Source of the DNA: Dehalococcoidia bacterium
Lineage (GTDB): Bacteria; Chloroflexota; Dehalococcoidia; UBA3495
Direction: 5' to 3'
Length of the DNA stretch: 7,531 bases
NCBI GenBank assembly: GCA_030753265.1
Contig: JASMCQ010000108.1
Location: forward strand, 1 to 7,531
A program made the position numbers and the translations under genes. The notes beneath the pieces are model-generated. The model saw only the letters and a list, made by a program, of their open reading frames with translations, searched no databases and was not told the origin of the DNA. Shown here one piece after another: positions 1 to 5,109 of the stretch (position 1 is the stretch's first letter; each line of letters starts with the position of its first letter).

Positions 1-1
1 A

Positions 2-100
2 CCTGGATTCGCCAGAATCACCGAGACAACCATTCGAGAGGGGGTGGTCTCCCAGAAGAGCAATGGTAAACTGTGGTGGGACAGCGGGACTCTCGCTTAA
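2..100 (+). CDS. C-terminal fragment of an unidentified protein (runs off window edge)
   Basis: An open frame enters from the left edge and ends at TAA 98-100, encoding 32 residues beginning PGFARITETTIREG and ending KLWWDSGTLA. The composition (mixed charged and hydrophobic residues, WW near the end) is protein-like rather than low-complexity, and the next candidate ORF lies downstream on the same strand. No family is recognised. The fragment is short enough that a chance open frame cannot be excluded. Confidence 0.3.
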   Translation, partial: PGFARITETTIREGVVSQKSNGKLWWDSGTLA

Positions 101-185
101 TATCGCCCCAATCCTGTCCAACTGATGGGGTCCACCTCATATGGAAGTGGCGTGAGCTCCTGGAATGAAGGTAGATTAATTCCAG

Positions 186-192
186 AAAGGAG
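186..192 (+). promoter_or_regulatory. Shine-Dalgarno AAAGGAG for the small ORF at 198
   Basis: AAAGGAG lies five bases before GTG 198-200. An ATG overlaps at 196-198, but its frame closes after 14 codons and its spacing to the AAAGGAG is only three bases. The GTG is therefore the better start. Confidence 0.35.
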
Positions 193-197
193 CAGAT

Positions 198-317
198 GTG
201 TCCCAGTCAGAAATCAGCAAGGCCACAGCCGCCGAGGTGAAGGCCCAGAACATCAACAGGCGAAGACTTCATAACCGGACCCTCAAGGAGTTCGCCCAAG
301 CTCTTCCACACCCCTGA
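198..317 (+). CDS. Small hypothetical protein, 39 aa, possibly a truncated DNA-binding-type protein
   Basis: This GTG-started ORF follows a well-spaced AAAGGAG and ends at TGA 315-317. The product starts VSQSEISKATAAEVKAQ and ends LKEFAQALPHP; it is rich in Arg/Lys/Asn. The segment RTLKEFAQAL loosely resembles the last helix of XRE-type helix-turn-helix domains (pattern TLxxxAxAL), but 39 residues is shorter than such a domain (about 55). If real, it is either a tiny protein or one cut short. The same frame continues past the stop with SLGSQTVPFVLVANNR before another stop at about 366, close to where the group II intron fragment ends, so a gene interrupted at that junction is possible. The function is unknown and the reality of the gene uncertain. 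Confidence 0.3.
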   Translation: MSQSEISKATAAEVKAQNINRRRLHNRTLKEFAQALPHP

Positions 318-359
318 TCTCTCGGGTCCCAAACTGTCCCATTTGTGCTGGTTGCCAAC

Positions 360-497
360 AATCGCTGACGGTCTACACTCCTCGTACGCCGCAGTCCCGG
401 TTCCGCCCTCGCCGCTGACGCCGGGGCGCACGGCCCCCTCCTCTCCCTCAAACAGGGACAGTTGGTAGGCCCTGCCTTGCTGCCGCTCTACGCCCAT
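360..497 (-). pseudogene. N-terminal remnant of the group II intron-encoded reverse transcriptase/maturase
   Basis: Just after the intron domain II/III blocks, an ATG at 497-495 opens a frame beginning MGVERQQGRAYQLSLFEGEE. That is the usual style of the non-conserved leader of class C intron-encoded proteins (M-x-V-x-R-Q-x, then a QLSLF-like patch, then a Gly/Glu-rich stretch). In complete proteins this leads within about 50-60 residues into the RT0/RT1 region (ALxRVxxNxGxPGVDGM). Here the frame instead runs into unrelated sequence after about residue 45 and stops at 207. The RT, X and DNA-binding domains are all missing. Only the leader survives, so the assignment rests mostly on position inside the intron. 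Confidence 0.5.
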
Positions 498-915
498 CGA
501 GTCCTCTCGACTGGCTCCTTGCAGTAGAGAATTCGGCCCTTCATCCCGACTCGTCGGGACTACTATAGCCTCTGCTGACTTTTCCGCTCCCTTCCCGCTC
601 CGTTGCCGTTGCGGTAGTCCGCCCCCAGGCAGACGGTCACGGAGACCTCCCAGGGTAAGCCCTGCATCTTTCCCCCGGTCCCCGCCGGATTTACCAACCG
701 GCGTGTCCGAATGACTTTTGGGCCTCCCCGTCCAATGCCGAGTTACCCCACCGGGCCGGCTTCTTATCCGGTTCCTGTTCGTCGAGTCCGGGTTTCGCCG
801 CCAGCTTCCTTCAGATCCCACCTCGCGGTGGGCACCCTTGCCTAGGCTTGCGGTTCCGGTCATCACGACCCGCAGAGGACTTTCACCTCCTAGATGCATG
901 ACATGCCTGGCACAC
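360..915 (-). mobile_element. Class C (IIC) group II intron, 5' fragment (domains I-III plus start of domain IV)
   Basis: Read on the minus strand, the element starts at base 915 with GTGTGCCAGGCATG, a typical IIC 5' end. It continues with GGTGAAAGTCC at about 870. A block at 804-816 reads ATCTGAAGGAAGC and is followed by CGGCGAAAC and CGAACAGGAAC. CTTACCCTGGGAGGTC is at 644-659 and GTCAGCAGAGGCTATAGTA at 561-579, followed by a CCCGAC/GTCGGG hairpin and GAAGGGCCGAA. These blocks occur in the same order in the Oceanobacillus iheyensis IIC intron as I remember it. The protein frame then begins at about 497, but no reverse transcriptase motif follows, and no domain V or VI is seen before the window edge. 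The left boundary (355-420) is approximate because it is placed where similarity to known intron proteins fades. The element should be unable to splice or move by itself. Confidence 0.85.
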
Positions 916-918
916 AGA

Positions 919-950
919 GAAGGGCCCCAGGTTCTTCCCTGGAGCCCTTC
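919..950 (-). terminator. Rho-independent terminator behind SBP1
   Basis: Bases 938-950 and 919-931 form a 13-bp stem around a 6-base loop (GAAGAA on the minus strand). In minus-strand RNA every pair is Watson-Crick except one G-U; in plus-strand RNA the same position is a C-A mismatch, which supports the minus orientation. The 3' side reads CCCTTCTCT, a weak U-rich tail cut off by the intron start at 915. It lies about 140 bases after the SBP1 stop codon. Confidence 0.65.
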
Positions 951-1088
951 CGGTTCGGTTGCCAGCCCGGTATTGCTAGGATCTGAAACCGGCCTCCACC
1001 GGCGGGGCTCGATCCAATCGAAGCCGTCAGTTGCTTCAGGTCGCCGCGCTTGATGTGGTTCTTGTAGTGCCTTTGAGGACTCCGCGAA

Positions 1089-2894
1089 TCACTCCTTGGG
1101 CCGAATGAACTGGTATCCTGAAACCTTTAGCAGGTTCCCATAACCGTCCGGCTCCCATTTCTCAATGTTTGGACCCACCGGCCATACGGCGTCGTAGGAA
1201 TACAGGCCGAACGCCATTACGTTATCGTACATAAAGTCGTAGATCTCGACCTCGCGCTGCGCCCGCTCCAACGGGTTCATCTCGCTGGTGGCGGCGGAGA
1301 CGAGGTCATCCAGCATGGGGTGATGGGTGCCGTAGCTGAATGTTGAGTCGTCATGGTAGTTGCCGGCGCCGACGGACACCACCAACCGTATGGCGACGGA
1401 GTGGCAGGTGACCCCTTGGTATGACCGGGATATGAAGGTGGGACGGATGGTAGCGTAGGGGACGTTCTGTTCCTTCACGTCAATGCCCACGTCGCGCCAC
1501 ATCTGGGCCACCGCTTGGCAGGCCTCCACTTCGCCAGGGGCGCCCCGGATGGCCGGGGTAAGGGTTATGGAGAAGCCATCGGGGTAGCCGGCCTCGACCA
1601 GCAACTCCCGGGCCCGGTCCGGGTCAAAATCATGCTTCCACCGCTCCGGGATCCGACTCTCGTAGCCGGCCCAGTCCCTCAGGACCAGAGGTCTCCCGAA
1701 GCCTCGCAGTATGGTGTCCACGATGGCCTGGCGGTCGACGGCGATGGCCATGGCCTTGCGGACCTTTGTGGCCTTTTCCCACTCCTCAGAGGCTGGGTCG
1801 AGGTTGCCGGACACCCAGGCCAGGTCCGGGTCATAGCTAGGGGATTGGTCTGGCGTGCCCACTCTGGTGTAGGTCTGACCGTACATGTTCAGTCCAGCCT
1901 GGCCGGCATTGTTCACCGACATTAGCCTGGCCCCTGGAACTTTCTCTACCACGGGTATGCTGTCGAAGTCCATCTCAAAGGTGTCCAGGTTGCCGGTCTG
2001 GAAGCCCGCTATCCGGCTCGACTCCTCCGGGATCGACCAGAGGACCAACTCGGCAAAATAAGGGGTATGGCGCCAGTGATCCTCAACGGCATCCATCCTC
2101 CAGAACGCTGCACTCTGGTGCTCCACTATCTCCCAGGGTCCGGTGGCGGCGATATCTTTACTGGCGGCCTCAACGCCCAATTCCTCGGACTGCTTCTTGC
2201 TGACCACCCAGGAACTGGCCCCTCCCTGGTTTGCCATCCACTCGAACACTTGGCCATCCACCCAGGGTTCGCCCGTGTTCACTTTGACGGTGTAGGTGTC
2301 CGGGAACTCCACGGAGCCATCGGGGTGGTTCCAGAAGTCCCCTATTCTTTTGGCTCTGGCGTGCTTGGCGCCTTCGAAGAGCTGGTTTTGGGAGTAGACG
2401 AAGTCTTCTGCGGTCATCTCCCCGCAACCTTTGTGGAAATGGACTCCCTTGCGCATATTGAAAGTCCAAGTCAGGAAGTCCGAGGAAACGCTCCACGATT
2501 CGGCCAGCAGGCCGCCGGCGGATAGATCTTCTCGGATCGTGAATATCCCTTCCGCTACCCCTAGGTTAGTAACCGAAATTCGAGGGGGGGGAGTCAACCG
2601 GGGGTGTGCTTCAAATACGCCCGTCTCCGGGAGCCCCATGTTCAGGGTGCCCCTGGGCTTCGCCTGTGGCGCCATGGCCGTGGGCGCGGGCGTTGAGGTG
2701 GGCACGGCGGTGGCCGCCGGCGCCGTGGCTGCTCCGGGACCTGCCGGCGCCGTGGTAGCGACCGGCGCCGCAATACCCGCCGGGACGATGGTGGCGGCGG
2801 GCGCCGCGGTAGCCGCGGGTCTGGGGGTACTGGTGGGTTGGGGCGTTGCCGTGGCCGACGCTCCGCAGGCCAGGACGAACACCTCATTGAACAT
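1089..2894 (-). CDS. SBP1: family-5 solute-binding protein, intact binding domain but 5' end replaced by SBP2 remnant
   Basis: This 601-codon ORF encodes an ABC-transporter solute-binding protein of the SBP_bac_5 (DppA/OppA-like) type, which would normally be lipid-anchored outside the membrane and deliver peptides or similar ligands to a permease. The lipobox VLAC has its Cys at residue 10. An Ala/Pro/Thr linker spans 11-80, and the binding domain runs from about 82 to the end. Family hallmarks visible are LLAESWSVS...WTFNMRKGVHFHKG at 129-156 with MTAED at 160-164, VRKAMAIAVDRQ, FDPDRARELLVEAGYPDGF, and the C-terminal YDAVWPVGP. Only nine residues (MFNEVFVLA) precede the Cys, with no positive n-region and no full hydrophobic core, so this is not a working signal peptide. 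Those residues and the 27 in-frame codons upstream belong to the C-terminal domain of SBP2. No Shine-Dalgarno or promoter of its own is seen. The domain is undamaged, suggesting a recent fusion. If translated from this ATG, the product would probably not be exported. Confidence 0.8.
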   Translation of the reverse strand: MFNEVFVLACGASATATPQPTSTPRPAATAAPAATIVPAGIAAPVATTAPAGPGAATAPAATAVPTSTPAPTAMAPQAKPRGTLNMGLPETGVFEAHPRLTPPPRISVTNLGVAEGIFTIREDLSAGGLLAESWSVSSDFLTWTFNMRKGVHFHKGCGEMTAEDFVYSQNQLFEGAKHARAKRIGDFWNHPDGSVEFPDTYTVKVNTGEPWVDGQVFEWMANQGGASSWVVSKKQSEELGVEAASKDIAATGPWEIVEHQSAAFWRMDAVEDHWRHTPYFAELVLWSIPEESSRIAGFQTGNLDTFEMDFDSIPVVEKVPGARLMSVNNAGQAGLNMYGQTYTRVGTPDQSPSYDPDLAWVSGNLDPASEEWEKATKVRKAMAIAVDRQAIVDTILRGFGRPLVLRDWAGYESRIPERWKHDFDPDRARELLVEAGYPDGFSITLTPAIRGAPGEVEACQAVAQMWRDVGIDVKEQNVPYATIRPTFISRSYQGVTCHSVAIRLVVSVGAGNYHDDSTFSYGTHHPMLDDLVSAATSEMNPLERAQREVEIYDFMYDNVMAFGLYSYDAVWPVGPNIEKWEPDGYGNLLKVSGYQFIRPKE

Positions 2895-4575
2895 GAACTG
2901 GAGGGTCTCGTCCTTGATAGCGTGGCGTTCCGCCAGGCCGATCGTCCGCTTGGCCAGCGCGGTCTTCTCTTCAAGCTAGGGGTGACTCGCCCCGTAGTTG
3001 AAGGTGGAGTTATCGGTATAGTTGGCTAGGCCATGGGTCGGCGCCAGCCGGATGGCCGAGGAGTGGCAGGTTGCCCCCTGATAGGTCTGTCCCACCAGCT
3101 GGGGCCGGAGGGCACTATAGGGTATCCGCTGGAACTCCACGGTGACGCCGATATCGTCCCACATCTGGGCGATGGCCTCGCAGGCTTCCACCTCGGCGGG
3201 CGCGTTGCGGATGGACGGTGTCAGGGTCATGGAGAAGCCGTCGGGGTAACCCGCCTCGGACAAAAGCTGCTTGGCCCGGTCCGGGTTGAATTCCCAGACC
3301 ATGTCAGCCGGAATCCGGGCCTCGTCCGGCCCCGCCCATTCCTTGGCGACCAATGGGTGGCCGAAACCCTTCAGCAGGGTGTCGACCAGCAGTTGGCGGT
3401 CGATGGCTATGGATAGGGCCAGGCGAACCTTGCGGGCCTTGGCCCACTCTTCGGAGTTGAGGTCCGAGTCTGGGGACACCCAAGGAAGGTCCGGATGGTA
3501 GTTGGAGTCCGCTTTGCCCTCTCCGGCGACCACGTATTGCTGTCCATATAGATGAAGGCCGGCCTGGCCCGCGCCGGGCACCTGCATGAACTGGGCACCC
3601 TCCACCTGCTGTATCAGGTCCAGGGAATCAAGGGCTATGACCGAGGTGTCCAGGTTTCCGGTCTGGAAGCCGGCCACCCGGGCGGACTCCTCGGGGACCT
3701 CCCAGAGGACCAGCTCGGCAAAGGCGGGCGTCCTGCGCCAGTGGTCCTCGACGGATCAGCCGCCAGAGTTCAGCGGAGCGGGACTCTTCGATCTCCCAGG
3801 GCCCCGTGGCGGCCGTATTTCGGTTGGTCTCGTCCTCGCCGATTTCATCATTCTGTTTCTTGCTGACAATATAGGCCACCGAAGACCTGGGGGTGGCCAT
3901 CAGCTCTTTTATGCCGATGTCGGAGAATGGCTCGCCGGTGTTCAACGCCACCGTGTAATCGTCTGGGGTAGTGACAGAGCCGTTCTCGTTGAGCCAAATG
4001 TTCCAGGCGTCGGAGGCGCTGGGGTGCCTTTCACTGGTGGCGATCATCTCGTGGGACCAGGCCACGTCTTCGGCGGTCATCTCGCCATAGCCCTTCTGGA
4101 ACTGGACTCCCTGCCGGAGCTTGAAGGTCCAGGTGATGAAGTCCTCGGAGACGCTCCAACTGGTCGCCAGCATCGGGGCCAGCTCCCCGTCCACGTCATA
4201 CATTGCCATCGACTCCGTGACGCCGATGGCGGAGTTGATGAAAACCTGAGGATTGCCCGCCAGATTGGGATGGCCTATGAAGGGAGCGATTTCTTTCTGG
4301 CCTACGTTGATGGTGCCGCTGGGCTTTGCCATCGCGGCGGGGGAGGTGGGCCGGGGCGTCGAAACGGGCACCGCGGTGGCGGCCGCCGCCGGCGCCCTCG
4401 TTGCCGCGGGACCCGCCGGGGCGGTGGTGGCCGCTGGCGCCGTGGTAGCCGCCGGGGCGGTGGTGAGCCGCGCTGTTGCCGTGGCCGCCGACCCACAGGC
4501 TACGATGAAAAGCAGGAGCAAAATTACTGAAGTGAATATCATTCCCTTGGAGTTATTCAACCAGCGGCTTCGCGT
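2895..4575 (-). pseudogene. SBP2: degraded family-5 solute-binding lipoprotein, fused into SBP1
   Basis: This is a second SBP_bac_5 paralogue. The first frame (TTG 4560 as an available start) gives a signal peptide SVILLLLFIVAC with lipobox Cys at residue 22, an AP/AT linker to about 80, then TINVGQKE and the hallmark TSWSVSEDFITWTFKLRQGV with GYGEMTAEDV. At about 3753 the frame breaks after AELWRL: the next frame resumes with VEDHWRRTPAF, where SBP3 has FWRMRAVEDHWRQTP, so about two bases are missing. The second frame runs through VRLALSIAIDRQ and FNPDRAKQLLSEAGYPDGF to an amber codon at 2976-2978 (GASHP-stop, where SBP3 has GATHPF and SBP1 has GTHHPM). Beyond it the same frame continues as LEEKTALAKR through FMFNEVF and joins the SBP1 lipobox. 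The final ~45 residues of the domain, including the YxxDAxWPVGP motif, are absent. By alignment with SBP3 the ancestral start is at 4575-4573, now ACG. Not expected to yield a working binding protein. Confidence 0.85.
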
Positions 4576-4582
4576 TCTAAGA

Positions 4583-4588
4583 CCCCTC
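4583..4588 (-). promoter_or_regulatory. Relic Shine-Dalgarno of SBP2 (GAGGGG)
   Basis: Minus-strand GAGGGG lies seven bases before ACG 4575-4573. SBP3 has GGGGAGG exactly seven bases before its ATG. The codons that follow also align (SBP2 T-R-S-R-W-L-N-N-S with SBP3 M-H-R-R-L-I-R-N-S). This marks the original translation start of SBP2 and suggests that the ATG has become ACG. Confidence 0.5.
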
Positions 4589-4645
4589 AGTATCAGATTC
4601 TTGGAGAGCCATGACTAACGATAACCTAGAGTAACCTTCGTCTAA

Positions 4646-4657
4646 ATATCCGGATAT
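4646..4657. repeat. 12-bp perfect palindrome ATATCCGGATAT in the SBP2 leader
   Basis: The sequence equals its own reverse complement. It sits inside a larger inverted repeat, TAACGATA at 4616-4623 and TATCGTTA at 4655-4662, whose right arm overlaps the palindrome. It lies about 70-85 bases upstream of the SBP2 start, downstream of the predicted promoter. It could be an operator for a dimeric regulator or part of a leader hairpin. No matching palindrome was found in the SBP3 leader. Confidence 0.35.
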
Positions 4658-4768
4658 CGTTATTTAAGTGGGGGTGCTTGCTGGAAGAACCATCATACAA
4701 ACATAATCAGCGGCCTTATCGTAGCAGTCCTCAAAGCTACTCCGGGCAGCCACCGAATCACTCGAAGC

Positions 4769-4797
4769 AATATAAGCTACGCCGCTAAACCTGTCAG
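4769..4797 (-). promoter_or_regulatory. Sigma70-type promoter for SBP2
   Basis: On the minus strand, CTGACA (4797-4792), a 17-base spacer and TATATT (4774-4769) give a near-consensus -35/-10 pair. Transcription would start near 4762, leaving a leader of about 200 nt before the SBP2 start. The same arrangement lies at the same distance before SBP3, and both share minus-strand ACGATAA about 50 bases past the -10 (4722-4716 and 7140-7134). The conservation between paralogues is the main support. Confidence 0.55.
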
Positions 4798-5031
4798 TTC
4801 GTCACGTAAGTAGTGATAATATACCGTGAAAAGTATTGGATTATGCAATAGTGCAGGGCCTTGGTATCGGGATATGGGGTCCATTTGATGAATGAAAACA
4901 GGGCAGGGTCCGGCCACTCGGCCATGGGGGCTGACTCTCTATCTACCGCGGCCCAGGGATCTACGCCTGGCTCCGTACCCTGTTGGAGATGGGTCCTGAG
5001 TTGCCCGGGCCTCTGGTATGAGCACAGGAAG
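4798..5031. other. Intergenic stretch without a supported gene
   Basis: Together with the leader and promoter, this makes up the 550-base gap between SBP3 and SBP2. The part near 4800-4860 is AT-rich and lies just upstream of the SBP2 promoter. The rest is mixed sequence with no ribosome-binding site, tRNA-like fold or family-like protein. A 90-codon minus-strand frame crosses it but starts inside the terminator hairpin and ends in AT-rich promoter-flanking DNA. Confidence 0.5.
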
Positions 5032-5057
5032 GGGCCCCCGGTGCTACCCGGGGGCCC
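5032..5057 (-). terminator. GC-rich terminator hairpin behind SBP3
   Basis: GGGCCCCCGG (5032-5041) pairs perfectly with CCGGGGGCCC (5048-5057) around a 6-base loop. On the minus strand the stem is followed by CCTTCCTGT, a poor U-tract like that of the SBP1 terminator. It lies about 50 bases past the SBP3 stop, in the expected place. The weak tail lowers certainty about efficiency, not about the hairpin. Confidence 0.65.
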
Positions 5058-5109
5058 TCTCCGCAATCGGCCTTTCCTGGTTTGTTCGACCAGGGGCTGC
5101 CGGGAACCC

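Noticed and set aside
207..899. 230-codon minus-strand open frame
   Set aside because: Most of it translates the structured RNA domains of the group II intron, which happen to be open in this frame. Only the part from about 497 downward could be genuine intron-encoded protein.
718..1053. 111-codon plus-strand open frame
   Set aside because: It runs antisense through the intron 5' domain and the SBP1 terminator; it has no ribosome-binding site and no family-like sequence.
2976..2978. Amber recoding (pyrrolysine or alternative code)
   Set aside because: A single TAG in an already frameshifted gene; SBP3 itself uses TAG as its normal stop.
3740..3770. Programmed frameshift in SBP2
   Set aside because: No slippery heptamer or obvious stimulatory structure, and the gene has further lesions downstream, so mutation is simpler.
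4330..4480. Repetitive GCCGCCGGGGCGGTGGT-type DNA, considered as a CRISPR or tandem repeat
   Set aside because: The periodicity is codon-level (AP/AT repeats of the lipoprotein linker), with no constant repeat-spacer structure.
3586..4530. 314-codon plus-strand open frame
   Set aside because: Antisense to SBP2; its Gly/Arg-rich end is the complement of the Ala/Pro linker codons.
4794..5066. 90-codon minus-strand frame
   Set aside because: Starts inside the SBP3 terminator hairpin, has no Shine-Dalgarno, and ends in AT-rich promoter-flanking DNA; the translation matches nothing I recognise.
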